From: Mycobacterium sp.
GTDB taxonomy: Bacteria > Actinomycetota > Actinomycetes > Mycobacteriales > Mycobacteriaceae
Assembly: GCF_025933915.1 (NCBI RefSeq)
Contig: NZ_JAICZA010000032.1
Coordinates: 1 to 38,227, forward strand
Length of the DNA stretch: 38,227 bases
Direction: 5' to 3'
A model generated the notes under the pieces. It saw nothing but the letters and a program-made list of their open reading frames with translations. It did no database searches and had not been told where the DNA came from. The position numbers were made by a program, and so were the translations under genes. Positions 1 through 9,986 of this stretch are shown here, in pieces. The first letter of the stretch is position 1; every line of letters begins with the position of its first letter.

Positions 1-972
1 CAGGGCATCCGCCGCCAGGATCATCGCGGCGCCGGTCCAGGTGGTGCGTTCCTCGGGCCACCGCTTCCCGTCCGCGAAAACCAGTCCCGTCCAATAGGAT
101 CCGTCGTCCTCGCGAAGGTGTTGCATCGCGGCGAATTGGCGATGAGCATCGGATCGCTGGCCGAGGGCGTCCAGCGCCATCACCAGCTCGCAGGTTTCGG
201 CGCCGGTCACCCACGGGCGATCGCCCACACACCGGATGCCCAGACCGTCGACCACGAAGTCATCCCAGCGCTGCTTGATACGCGCGGCCGCCGCCGGACC
301 TCGCAAGGCGCTGCCGAGGATGGGGTAGTACCAGTCCATCGAGTAGCGGTCTTTTTCGGTGAACGCCTCCGGGTGGTCGGTGAGGGCGTGGCCCAGGCGG
401 CCCAGCGCCAATTCCCACTCCGGCTGCGGATCCCCGACGAAGGCCGCCAGCGCGAGCGCGCAGCGGATGCTGTGAAACACGCTCGAGCACCCGGTCAGCA
501 GGGCTTCCGGCAGCAAGCCGGCTCCGCTTCGAGCCCAACCGATCTCGCCGTTGCCGACCTGCATGTCGATGACGAAATCAATCGCCTTGTGCACCACCGG
601 CCACATCTCGGCCGCGAATGACTCGTCGCCCGTCACCAGCACGTGGTGCCACACGCCGGCGGCGATGTAGGCGCAGAAATTGCTGTCGCTGTTGGCATCC
701 TCGATCACGCCCGCCCGGAACTGGATGGGCCAGGAGCCATCGGACCGCTGGGTGCGGCGGCTCCAGTCGAACGCCGCCCGCGCCGGCTCCAGCAGGCCGG
801 CGGCGGTGAGTGCCATCGCGCACTCCACGTGATCCCACGGATCGGTATGCCCGCCGTCGAACCAGGGGATGGCTCCCGACGACTCCTGCGCGGCGGCAAT
901 AGACAGCGCGGTCTGTCGGCACTGCTCGGGAGTGAGTACCCCCGCAACCGCTGGCAGGTTAGACCGATGCAA
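1..972 (-). CDS. Prenyltransferase-like alpha/alpha-toroid protein (partial, 3' end outside window)
   Basis: This frame stays open from the left edge to about 972 and reads as a coherent protein rich in Trp and Asp. It contains DPWDHVECAMALTAAGL, GSWPIQF, DSNFCAYIAAGVWHH and TTWTGAAMILAADAL. The repeated helical units with conserved aromatics fit an alpha/alpha barrel such as prenyltransferases, terpene cyclases or (alpha/alpha)6 glycosidases. I see no DxDD cyclase acid motif, so the prenyltransferase label is only a fold-level guess. No ATG fits. The chosen start is TTG at 972-970, with AGGAT a few bases upstream, and it overlaps the 3' end of the methyltransferase gene by 14 bases. It is the last visible gene of a three-gene minus-strand operon with a methyltransferase and a GT4 enzyme. 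The C-terminus lies outside the window. Confidence 0.72.
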   Translation of the reverse strand, partial: MHRSNLPAVAGVLTPEQCRQTALSIAAAQESSGAIPWFDGGHTDPWDHVECAMALTAAGLLEPARAAFDWSRRTQRSDGSWPIQFRAGVIEDANSDSNFCAYIAAGVWHHVLVTGDESFAAEMWPVVHKAIDFVIDMQVGNGEIGWARSGAGLLPEALLTGCSSVFHSIRCALALAAFVGDPQPEWELALGRLGHALTDHPEAFTEKDRYSMDWYYPILGSALRGPAAAARIKQRWDDFVVDGLGIRCVGDRPWVTGAETCELVMALDALGQRSDAHRQFAAMQHLREDDGSYWTGLVFADGKRWPEERTTWTGAAMILAADAL

Positions 973-1717
973 CTGAATATCCTGCAGTCGCTTGGCTTTC
1001 CGCCTCCTGCTGTTTGACGAAGTACATCGCCACGCTCTTGCCCATCAGCGGGTTGAGCATCGACTCGGCCAGCCGCGTGATCTTGGGCCGCTGCATCAGG
1101 TCCCAGACCAGAAGTTTGTGGTAGGCGGTCACCGCCCGGTGGTCGGTGTTGGAGACGCCCAGGGCGCATTTCAGCCACCAGAAGGGTGAGTGCAGTGCAT
1201 GCGCGTGGTGGGTGTGGGTCAATTCCATTTCGGCATCGAGGATCTTGCCGCGTAACTCACTGGCACGGTAGATGCGTACGTGGCCGCCCTCGTTGGCGTG
1301 GTATTCGTCGGACAGCAACCAGCACACCCGCTCGGGTAGCCAGCGGGGCACGCTGACCGCCAGCGTGCCACCGACTTTGAGCACTCTGATCAGTTCGGCG
1401 ATAGCGACGTCGTCTTGCGGTATGTGCTCCAGGATCTCCGAGGCGATGACGCAGTCGAATGTCTGATCGGCGTAGGGCAACGCGAGCGCATCCCCGGCAA
1501 CCACCTTCGCCGACGATCCGGCCGGCGCCTCGCCATTCTCGGCCATCGCGCGCAAGATGGTGTCGACCGACCGCAATTCGGCCTCGTCGCGGTCGAAGGC
1601 GACAATATCGGCACCACGCCGATACGCTTCGAACGCGTGCCGCCCAGCGCCGCAACCGACATCGATGACCTTGCACGACGGCCCGATTCCCAGCCGGTCG
1701 AAATCGACCGTCAGCAT
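959..1717 (-). CDS. Class I SAM-dependent methyltransferase
   Basis: This 252-residue protein has a Rossmann methyltransferase core. Motif I is VIDVGCGAGRHAFEA near residues 18-32. It is followed by an acidic strand end (VAFDRD), GDALALPYADQTFDCVIASEILEHI as the motif II/III region, and LKVGGTLAVSVP as the post-core strand. This resembles methyltransferase type 11 (UbiE/COQ5-like) enzymes acting on lipids or small molecules; the substrate cannot be read from sequence. The frame extends upstream, but the ATG at 1717-1715 is preferred. It sits in ATGCTGA, overlapping the stop codon of the upstream glycosyltransferase, which is typical of translational coupling. The C-terminus overlaps the next gene. 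It probably methylates the product of, or a precursor for, the neighbouring glycosyltransferase (inference). Confidence 0.88.
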   Translation of the reverse strand: MLTVDFDRLGIGPSCKVIDVGCGAGRHAFEAYRRGADIVAFDRDEAELRSVDTILRAMAENGEAPAGSSAKVVAGDALALPYADQTFDCVIASEILEHIPQDDVAIAELIRVLKVGGTLAVSVPRWLPERVCWLLSDEYHANEGGHVRIYRASELRGKILDAEMELTHTHHAHALHSPFWWLKCALGVSNTDHRAVTAYHKLLVWDLMQRPKITRLAESMLNPLMGKSVAMYFVKQQEAESQATAGYSVASV

Positions 1718-2967
1718 GGCGCCGCACCTTGCGCGTGGCGGGCGATCGCGCGCTCGTAGACCCGAACCGTTTGGGCGGCCACCGCCTCCCAACTGAACAC
1801 GTCGACCGCGCGGGTTCGTCCCGCCTTGCCGAGGTTGCGGCGCTTTTCCGGAGAATCCAGGAGCTCACCGAGTGCGCGGGTCAGGGCGTCCACGTCGGCG
1901 GGCGGCACCAGTTCGGCGCACGCGCCGTCCGTCCCAAGGACTTCGGGCAGCGCGCCCACCCGGCTGGCGACGATCGGGGTGCCGCTGGACATGGCTTCCA
2001 CGGCCGGCAGCGAAAACCCTTCGTAGAGCGACGGAATGCAGGCCACCTCCGCGGACGCGAACAAGGCCGCCAGCTCGGCGTCGGAGAGCCCGCTGGCGAT
2101 GTGCACGATGTCGGAGATTCCGAGTTCGGCGATGAGTTTATGTGTCGGGCCGTTGGGTTCGACCTTGGCGACCAGCCGCAACTCGAGATCCCGGACGACG
2201 CGCAGCCTGGCGATCGCGTGCAAGAGGGTACGGACGCCCTTCAGCGGGGTGTCGGCGCTGGCGATCGCGATGATTCGACCGGGCTCTCGTGGGCCGGATC
2301 CCGGTTTGAACAGATCGGTGTTCACCCCGAGCGGCACCACGTGTAACTGGTCCGGCGAAACGCCGAAGTCGCTGATGATGTCGGCGGCCGACGATGACGA
2401 CACCGTCAGCAGGTCGGGGACGTGACGGGCGACCTCTTGCTGCATACCCAAAAACCCATACCAGCGGCGCACCAACGGTTTTCGCCACCATCGCGCCGCG
2501 GCCAGATCCAATACCCGATCGCGGGTGATCGGGTGGTGCACGGTGGCCACAACCGGCAGCCCCGCGCCGGCGATACTGAGCAGCCCGGTACCCAGGCTCT
2601 GGTTGTCGTGGACGACGTCGAAATCGGCTGTCCGCTGGGCCAATAACCGGGCGGCGCGCATCGTGAACGTTCGCGGTTCGGGAAAGCCGGCCGTCCATGT
2701 GGTGAGCAATTCCAACAGGTCGATGGAGTTGCGAATTTCGCTCGGCCGCGGCACCCGGAAGGGGTCGGGCTCCCGATAGAGATCAAGGCTCGGAACTTCG
2801 GTGAGCCGGACCCGGGGGTCGAGTAGGTCGGGATACGGCTGCCCGGAAAAGACCTCGACGTCGTGACCGAGTTCCACCAGGCCGTGGCTGAGATGGCGCA
2901 CGTAGACGCCCTGTCCGCCGCAATGGGTCTTACTACGGTAGGACAGCAGGGCAATTCGCATACTCAA
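1711..2967 (-). CDS. Glycosyltransferase family 4 (GT-B fold)
   Basis: This 418-residue enzyme transfers a sugar from an activated donor to an unknown acceptor in the cytosol or at the inner membrane face. The N-terminal half carries the GT4 acceptor-side pattern (CGGQGVYVRHLSHGLVELGHDVEVFSG, glycine loop near residues 16-20). The C-terminal half has HVVPLGVNTDLF and the donor-binding EX7E region in SLYEGFSLPAVEAMSSGTPIVAS. Length and order are normal for the family. An AAGAAGAG ribosome site precedes the ATG, and a SigA-like promoter lies about 100 bases upstream. It is the first gene of an operon with the methyltransferase and the toroid protein, so a methylated, glycosylated lipid or isoprenoid product is plausible but unproven. 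Confidence 0.9.
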   Translation of the reverse strand: MSMRIALLSYRSKTHCGGQGVYVRHLSHGLVELGHDVEVFSGQPYPDLLDPRVRLTEVPSLDLYREPDPFRVPRPSEIRNSIDLLELLTTWTAGFPEPRTFTMRAARLLAQRTADFDVVHDNQSLGTGLLSIAGAGLPVVATVHHPITRDRVLDLAAARWWRKPLVRRWYGFLGMQQEVARHVPDLLTVSSSSAADIISDFGVSPDQLHVVPLGVNTDLFKPGSGPREPGRIIAIASADTPLKGVRTLLHAIARLRVVRDLELRLVAKVEPNGPTHKLIAELGISDIVHIASGLSDAELAALFASAEVACIPSLYEGFSLPAVEAMSSGTPIVASRVGALPEVLGTDGACAELVPPADVDALTRALGELLDSPEKRRNLGKAGRTRAVDVFSWEAVAAQTVRVYERAIARHAQGAAPC

Positions 2968-3310
2968 CTCTTCTTTGCTGGAAAATGACCGCGGTAGGGC
3001 GCCGAATCCATCGCGCTTAACGGGCTCCCGAACTCCGTGGCAGCAAACTGGACATGTGTCCAGACTATAGTTCGATCACCTAAGCGAGCGCAACGAGCCT
3101 GAAATCCACTGTCCCGCGGGTAGCCGGCCCTCGGGATGTCCGACACGCGACGATCATGCCACCGGCGGATGGCCGCCATCGTTTCGACCGGTAGGTTCCG
3201 GAGGCGCGGTCTGGAGGCGCGGGCTGGCGGGATCTTCCGGCTCTCGGGCGCCGCTGCCCAGCGCTGACCGGCCACAATAAGCCGCTGAGGGGTTTTGTTA
3301 CCATCGCGCG
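2968..3310. other. Divergent intergenic region
   Basis: This stretch separates the glycosyltransferase operon (minus) from the DUF1906 gene (plus). No convincing coding sequence is present; the open frames here have shadow-like Arg/Pro/Gly composition. It holds the minus-strand promoter described separately. For the plus-strand gene I see no ribosome binding site before GTG 3311, so that mRNA may be leaderless. Confidence 0.5.
3064..3093 (-). promoter_or_regulatory. SigA-like promoter of the GT4 operon
   Basis: On the minus strand a TTGCGC box (3093-3088) and a TATAGT box (3069-3064) are separated by 18 bases. They lie about 100 bases before the glycosyltransferase ATG. This fits a housekeeping promoter for the three-gene operon, judged by eye only. 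Confidence 0.45.
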
Positions 3311-4114
3311 GTGCGGGATTCGGCTGCACCGGCGGGACACGCGCCGCGATCTGTTTCCAGACGCGACGCCCTGAAATACGCGTTCGCCCCGGCGCTGCTG
3401 AGTCTGGCCGCGGCGGGCGCGATTACCGACGGGCCGAAAGCGGCGGCCGCCGGTCTGACGCTGATCGATTTCGCCGAGAAGAGGATCGCGCCCGACGAGA
3501 TCAAGGCCGCGGGATACGGCGGCGTGGTCAATTACGTGTCGGAGTCACGGCCGGGCGCGAACTTCGAGGCCAAGCCCATCACCCGCCAGTATGCGGACTC
3601 GCTGCGCGCGGCCGGCCTTCAGATCGTCAGCAACTTTCAATACGGCAAGCCGGGTTGGCCCGACCCGTCGGACTGCACGCGCGGGCACGACGGCGGCGTG
3701 GCCGACGCCCAGACGGCATTGAGGCTGCACGCCGCGGCCGGGGGACCGGACTCAGCGCCGATCTTCTTCAGCATCGACGACGATATCGACGTCGACACCT
3801 GGAATAGCGTTGCCGTCGACTGGTTTCGGGGGATCAACTCGGTGCTGGGCGTCGGTCGCACCGGTGTCTACGGGCATGCCAGGGCGTGCGGGTGGGCGAT
3901 CCGGGACGGCGTCATCGGGAATTCGAGCACGCCGGGGCACCGGTGGGCGTGGCAGACGCGATCGTGGTCGCACGGGGAGCGCGAACCCGCGGCGGTTCTC
4001 TACCAGGCGGTGGTCAACAGCCCGGCGAACCCGGGTCCGCTGCTCGGCGGGATCAACGTGGACGTCGACGATGTCCTCGCGCCCGACTACGGGCAGTGGG
4101 ATTTGGCTCGCTGA
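3311..4114 (+). CDS. Tat-exported DUF1906 (glycoside-hydrolase-like) protein
   Basis: The 267-residue product starts with a twin-arginine signal (SRRDALKY near residues 16-23), a hydrophobic segment and an Ala-rich cleavage site near residue 47. The mature part is a DUF1906 domain with a TIM-barrel-like layout: LTLIDFAEKRIAPDEIKAAGYGGVVNYVS at the start, PIFFSIDDDIDVDTW in the middle and HRWAWQTRSW later. This family is found in secreted actinobacterial proteins and is thought to act on peptidoglycan or other cell-wall glycans; activity is inferred. The start is GTG at 3311 with no visible ribosome site, so leaderless translation is possible. It stands alone and converges on katG. Confidence 0.85.
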   Translation: MRDSAAPAGHAPRSVSRRDALKYAFAPALLSLAAAGAITDGPKAAAAGLTLIDFAEKRIAPDEIKAAGYGGVVNYVSESRPGANFEAKPITRQYADSLRAAGLQIVSNFQYGKPGWPDPSDCTRGHDGGVADAQTALRLHAAAGGPDSAPIFFSIDDDIDVDTWNSVAVDWFRGINSVLGVGRTGVYGHARACGWAIRDGVIGNSSTPGHRWAWQTRSWSHGEREPAAVLYQAVVNSPANPGPLLGGINVDVDDVLAPDYGQWDLAR

Positions 4115-4137
4115 TCCCGGTGATCCTCGTGTCGACC

Positions 4138-4185
4138 GTGGGGCCTATGCACGAAATCCGCCTCGACTCAGTGCATCAGCCCCAC
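4138..4185. terminator. Hairpin 1 of a three-hairpin terminator region
   Basis: GTGGGGC (4138-4144) and ATGCAC pair with GTGCAT and GCCCCAC (4179-4185). This makes a 13-pair stem with a small internal loop and an 18-base apical loop, 24 bases after the DUF1906 stop codon. Confidence 0.5.
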
Positions 4186-4192
4186 TCTCGAT

Positions 4193-4210
4193 GGTGGGCG
4201 GTGGCCCACC
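4193..4210. terminator. Hairpin 2 of a three-hairpin terminator region
   Basis: GGTGGGC (4193-4199) pairs perfectly with GCCCACC (4204-4210) around a four-base loop. It lies between two other hairpins in the convergent gap between the DUF1906 gene and katG. Confidence 0.45.
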
Positions 4211-4219
4211 CACGGAGCA

Positions 4220-4254
4220 CGACACCCCGCGAGCCGACCGCCCGCGGGGTGTCG
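4220..4254. terminator. Bidirectional terminator hairpin between DUF1906 gene and katG
   Basis: CGACACCCCGCG (4220-4231) and CGCGGGGTGTCG (4243-4254) form a perfect 12-base stem with an 11-base loop, 14 bases from the katG stop. There is no T tract, which is common for mycobacterial terminators. The symmetry lets it serve both converging genes. Confidence 0.7.
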
Positions 4255-4268
4255 CTTGCCATCCGGCC

Positions 4269-6545
<2,277 letters not shown>

Positions 6546-6559
6546 TCACGGGCTGTGAC

Positions 6560-7000
6560 CTAGGAGCCTGCCGTCGAGCAATCGGCGCACAGGCCCCAGT
6601 AGATGACTTCGGCCTCGTCGAGAACGAAGCCATCAAGAACGTTCTCGTCGTCCGACGGTGTCAGGCAGGGCGCGTCACCGACGGCGCAGTCGATGTCGGC
6701 GATGGTTCCGCAGGACCGGCAGACGACGTGGTGGTGGTTGTCGCCGACCCGCGACTCATAGCGCGCGACCATGCCCAACGGCTGGATCCGCCGGACCAGG
6801 CCCACCGCCGTCAGCGCGTTGAGGACGTCGTACACGGCTTGGCGGGAGACGTCGGGCAGGCCCATCCGCACCGCCGAGAAGATCGTCTCGGTGTCGGCGT
6901 GCGAATTGGCGTCCACGACTTCCAGCACGGCAACCCTGGGGCGGGTCACCCGCAGATCGGCCATCCGCAACCTGTCCGCGTAATCGGCCGTCGATGACAC
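6560..7000 (-). CDS. furA: Fur-family regulator FurA
   Basis: This is a 146-residue metal-dependent repressor. A winged-helix domain includes LRVTRPRVAVLEVVDANSH and DVSRQAVYDVLNALTAVGLVRR. The C-terminal metal-binding part has GDNHHHVVCRSCG and a late CADC. The ATG at 7018 would add six residues, but GTG at 7000 is preferred. The remembered M. tuberculosis FurA begins at the equivalent VSS, and a promoter -10 box ends six bases upstream, implying a leaderless mRNA. It lies directly before katG and should autoregulate the furA-katG unit in response to iron and oxidative stress, as known for M. tuberculosis. Confidence 0.95.
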   Translation of the reverse strand: MSSTADYADRLRMADLRVTRPRVAVLEVVDANSHADTETIFSAVRMGLPDVSRQAVYDVLNALTAVGLVRRIQPLGMVARYESRVGDNHHHVVCRSCGTIADIDCAVGDAPCLTPSDDENVLDGFVLDEAEVIYWGLCADCSTAGS

Positions 7001-7006
7001 CGCACC

Positions 7007-7036
7007 AATATGACGCACTTATCTGGAACCAGTCAA
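7007..7036 (-). promoter_or_regulatory. furA promoter (leaderless)
   Basis: Minus-strand TTGACT (7036-7031) and CATATT (7012-7007) are 18 bases apart. The expected transcription start falls at or next to GTG 7000, with no room for a Shine-Dalgarno site. The layout matches the autoregulated furA promoter of M. tuberculosis, where FurA binds an AT-rich site. Confidence 0.7.
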
Positions 7037-7111
7037 GAGTTTCTTGTGAAATGGGGCACAATCCCGGGTGACAAATGAGCTGAGTCACTTCACGGCGACG
7101 TCAGGCTGACT

Positions 7112-8338
7112 TCACGTGGGCTTGAGCGCACTGCCTTTGCGCCACTGGTCCCAACCGAGCGTCCAATCGCCGTTCTGGGCCAGGGCCAGCGGCGGCCCGC
7201 CACTGTTGCGGACCTCGACCACGTCACCGGGCACCGAAAAGTCGTAGAACCATTTCGCGTTGTCGGCGTTGAGGTTCAAGCATCCGTGGGAGGTGTCGCG
7301 GTGCCCCTGCGCCCACACCGTCGCTTCGAGCTCATGCAGGTAGATGCCGTCCGTGCTGATCTTGGTGGCGTAGTTGATGGTTTCGCGGTAGCCGAGCCGG
7401 GAGTTTTTGGGCAACCCGAACGTCGAGGAGTCCATGACCACCGGATTGCCCTTGTCGAGCACGGTGTAGACGCCGGACGGGGTCCACAGGGAGATCTTGC
7501 GTCCGCCGACGTCTTCGGTGCCGCCCATTCCCATGCTGGTGGGCATCGTGCGCACCAGCGCTCCGTTGTCGAAGACGCTCACCTGTTTGGTGGCGTCGTC
7601 CGCGATCGAGACGTGCGCATCCCCGATCCGGAACGAGACCCGGGTGTCGTCTTGCCCAAAGAGCCCGTCGCCCAAAGCGATTCCGTAGATTTGTGCCTCG
7701 GCGGTGATCTGTGTCCCCGGAGCGTAGTAGTGCTCTGGCCGCCAATGCGCATTTTGGCCGTCGACCCAGAACCACGAACCCTGGACTTTCGGGGTGGTGG
7801 TCACGGCCAGGTGTCGCTCGGCGGCGGCTCGGTCGGCGATCTGCTCGTCGAAGTGCGCGACGATGACCGTTCCGACACCGTAGGCGGCGCCGTCTCGCAG
7901 CGCGGACTCCGCCGTGGTGGTGAACGACACCTTGGTCTGGTTGGACGGCCGCAATGTGGTGAACGTCGAGGCCTGTTCGGCCACAATGCCATTGGTGCCG
8001 CGGCTGGTGACCGTCAGCGTGTAGGTGCGCCCGTAGCCCAACGCTACGGTGGGCTTCCACACCAGGTTGTCCGGCGTCATGACGCCCTGGACCGGATGAC
8101 CGGTGTCGTTGACCATGTCGACGCCGGCCAGGGTGCCCGCCTCGGCCTTGACCATCACCGGGGCGACGGGGTCGACGTCGCGCGCATCGGGGCCGGGTGT
8201 GAACGCTACTCGCGCCGGTCCGGGCGTGGTCGCGGCCGTCCCGGAGTGAGGACCCCGCGATGCGATCTGGATCGCGCCGACCACCCCGACCACGAGAAAC
8301 ACGGCCAGCAGGAGCCGGTGAGACCAACTGATTGTCAT
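7112..8338 (-). CDS. L,D-transpeptidase with Ig-like domains
   Basis: This 408-residue exported enzyme should make 3-3 crosslinks in peptidoglycan. One N-terminal hydrophobic segment (LLLAVFLVVGVVGAIQIA, about residues 9-26) serves as signal or anchor; no lipobox cysteine is seen. Two Ig-like (BIG) domains follow (about 50-250). The YkuD catalytic domain has VHxx-like YLHELEATVWAQGH and the active-site motif HRDTSHGCLN with its nucleophilic Cys. The C-terminal GDWTLGWDQWRKG tail resembles LdtMt2, which has a similar length. The frame stays open far upstream, but ATG 8338 follows AGGGG at good spacing and begins the signal segment. It lies upstream of furA on the same strand but probably has its own promoter. 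Confidence 0.93.
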   Translation of the reverse strand: MTISWSHRLLLAVFLVVGVVGAIQIASRGPHSGTAATTPGPARVAFTPGPDARDVDPVAPVMVKAEAGTLAGVDMVNDTGHPVQGVMTPDNLVWKPTVALGYGRTYTLTVTSRGTNGIVAEQASTFTTLRPSNQTKVSFTTTAESALRDGAAYGVGTVIVAHFDEQIADRAAAERHLAVTTTPKVQGSWFWVDGQNAHWRPEHYYAPGTQITAEAQIYGIALGDGLFGQDDTRVSFRIGDAHVSIADDATKQVSVFDNGALVRTMPTSMGMGGTEDVGGRKISLWTPSGVYTVLDKGNPVVMDSSTFGLPKNSRLGYRETINYATKISTDGIYLHELEATVWAQGHRDTSHGCLNLNADNAKWFYDFSVPGDVVEVRNSGGPPLALAQNGDWTLGWDQWRKGSALKPT

Positions 8339-8423
8339 GTTGTGCCCCTGATAACCCGCGGCGTGCTCTCGGTAAACGTGAGACGCCATGCGCCGGCCGA
8401 AGCCGGGATGGACCGCGCGCGGC

Positions 8424-8448
8424 GTTTCCTCCTGCCGGGTTGGGGTAT
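8424..8448 (+). promoter_or_regulatory. SigF-type promoter
   Basis: GTTT (8424-8427), 15 bases, then GGGTAT (8443-8448) matches the mycobacterial SigF consensus GTTT-N15-17-GGGTAT. The expected start falls at about 8455-8459, on or next to the GTG start of the FAD/Rieske gene. Confidence 0.55.
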
Positions 8449-8458
8449 CAGCACAGCC

Positions 8459-9964
8459 GTGACTTCTTTGTGGATGACCGACCGAACCGAACGGCCTTGG
8501 GCTGCAAGCCCCCTTGACCATGGTCCCGCGTCCGCCGATGTCATCGTCGTGGGCGCCGGCATCACCGGCCTGATGACGGCGGTTCTGCTGGCCCGTGCGG
8601 GCAAGGACGTGCTGGTGCTGGAGGCGCGCACGGTGGGTGCGTGCGCCACCGGGAACACGACCGCCAAAATCAGCCTGCTGCAAGGCAGCCAGCTCTCGAA
8701 GGTGCTGCCGCGGCACGGCGAGGATGTGGCGCGCGCCTATGTCGACGGCAATCGCGAGGGCCAGGAGTGGGTGCTGGGGCACTGCGACGCGCACGGTGTG
8801 GCGGTGCAGCGCGAGGACGCCTACACCTACGCCCAGTCGGCTCGGGGCGTCCCGTCGGCGCGCGCCGAGCTCAAGGCGTGCCAGGCGGCCGGCCTGCCGG
8901 CGGTGTGGGAAGACGATGCCGACGTGCCGTTCGAGTATCACGGCGGTGTGCGGCTGGCCGACCAGGCGCAGTTCGACCCGATGTCGTTCCTCGACTCGTT
9001 GGCCGTCGAGCTGCTCAACCGCGGCGGGCGCCTGGTCGAGCAGGCCCGGGTGCGGCGGGTGTCCTCGCGCGGCAGGGGCGTGCGCGTGCATGTCAACGAC
9101 GCCGCCCGGCAAGACGTCGAACTTCAGGCCGCCAAACTGGTGCTCGCCACCGGGATCCCGATCCTGGACCGCGGCGGGTACTTCGCGCGGGTCAAGCCCA
9201 GCCGCTCCTACTGCCTCGCCTTCAAGGTTCCCGGCAACATCACCCGGCCGATGATGATCTCCGCCGACTCGCCGACGCGTTCGGTGCGCTACGCGCCGGT
9301 CGCTGACGGCGAGAGGCTGATCGTGGGCGGGGCCGGGCACACGGTGGGCCGCGCGAAGAGCCCGTCCGACGCGGTGGACGAGCTGTCGGCGTGGACGCGC
9401 AAGCACTATCCCGGCGCCGTGCAGACCCATTTTTGGTCCGCGCAGGACTACACGCCCATCGACCACCTGCCGTACGTGGGGCCCATCCTGCCAAATAGCG
9501 AAACCATCTTTGTCGCAACGGGTTTCAACAAATGGGGCATGACCAATGGTCCTGCTGCCGCGTTGGCGCTGTCGAGCCGGATCCTGGGCGGCCGGATGGA
9601 CTGGGCCCGGGCGTTCGCGAGCTGGAGTCCGCACGAGCTGTCCGGCCTGGCGACAGCCCTGCAGGCCAACCTCGAGGTCGGCTTCAATCTGACCAAGGGC
9701 TGGATCACCCCGGCGACGCGGATCGGCCGTCGCAGCCCCGTTGACGACGAAGGCGGCGTGGTGAGCGGTCCGCCGTGGCGCCTGGAAGCCCGCTGCCGCG
9801 TCGACGGCGTCGAGCACCGCGTCTCACCGGTGTGCCCGCACCTCGGGGGAATCGTGAACTGGAACGACGCCGACAAAGCCTGGGAATGCCCGCTGCATGG
9901 GTCGCGCTTCGCACCCGACGGCACCTTGTTGGAAGGGCCGGCTACTCGCGATCTGACCGCATAG
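8459..9964 (+). CDS. FAD-dependent oxidoreductase with C-terminal Rieske [2Fe-2S] domain
   Basis: This 501-residue protein begins with a DAO-type FAD-binding fold: ADVIVVGAGITGLMTAVLLARAG with GAGITG at 32-37. The NADH or FAD adenine acid (VLVLEA) follows, and FVATGFNKWGMTNGPAAALAL closes the FAD site. The last 45 residues form a Rieske-type cluster site with CPH (Cys459, His461) and CPLH (Cys477, His480). Such DadA/Rieske fusions are known in actinobacteria; the substrate is unknown. The frame is open far upstream across the transpeptidase gene, so the start was set at GTG 8459. A SigF-like promoter ends ten bases before it and there is no ribosome site. ATG 8474 is the alternative. General stress or stationary-phase expression is inferred. 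Confidence 0.88.
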   Translation: MTSLWMTDRTERPWAASPLDHGPASADVIVVGAGITGLMTAVLLARAGKDVLVLEARTVGACATGNTTAKISLLQGSQLSKVLPRHGEDVARAYVDGNREGQEWVLGHCDAHGVAVQREDAYTYAQSARGVPSARAELKACQAAGLPAVWEDDADVPFEYHGGVRLADQAQFDPMSFLDSLAVELLNRGGRLVEQARVRRVSSRGRGVRVHVNDAARQDVELQAAKLVLATGIPILDRGGYFARVKPSRSYCLAFKVPGNITRPMMISADSPTRSVRYAPVADGERLIVGGAGHTVGRAKSPSDAVDELSAWTRKHYPGAVQTHFWSAQDYTPIDHLPYVGPILPNSETIFVATGFNKWGMTNGPAAALALSSRILGGRMDWARAFASWSPHELSGLATALQANLEVGFNLTKGWITPATRIGRRSPVDDEGGVVSGPPWRLEARCRVDGVEHRVSPVCPHLGGIVNWNDADKAWECPLHGSRFAPDGTLLEGPATRDLTA

Positions 9965-9986
9965 ACGTGCTCGGCGCCAAACGGGA

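Noticed and set aside
1711..1796. Longer start for the methyltransferase at 1792
   Set aside because: The added residues are shadow of the glycosyltransferase C-terminus; the coupled ATG at 1717 is more likely.
8339..9817. Minus-strand extension of the L,D-transpeptidase frame to 901 codons
   Set aside because: Residues before the signal peptide are Arg/Gly/Pro-rich shadow sequence of the FAD/Rieske gene. ATG 8338 with AGGGG is the better start.
7286..9964. Open frame of 892 codons on the plus strand running antisense through the transpeptidase gene
   Set aside because: Only the part after 8459 shows motifs of a real protein. Upstream is the shadow of the transpeptidase gene in GC-rich DNA, kept open by codon bias.
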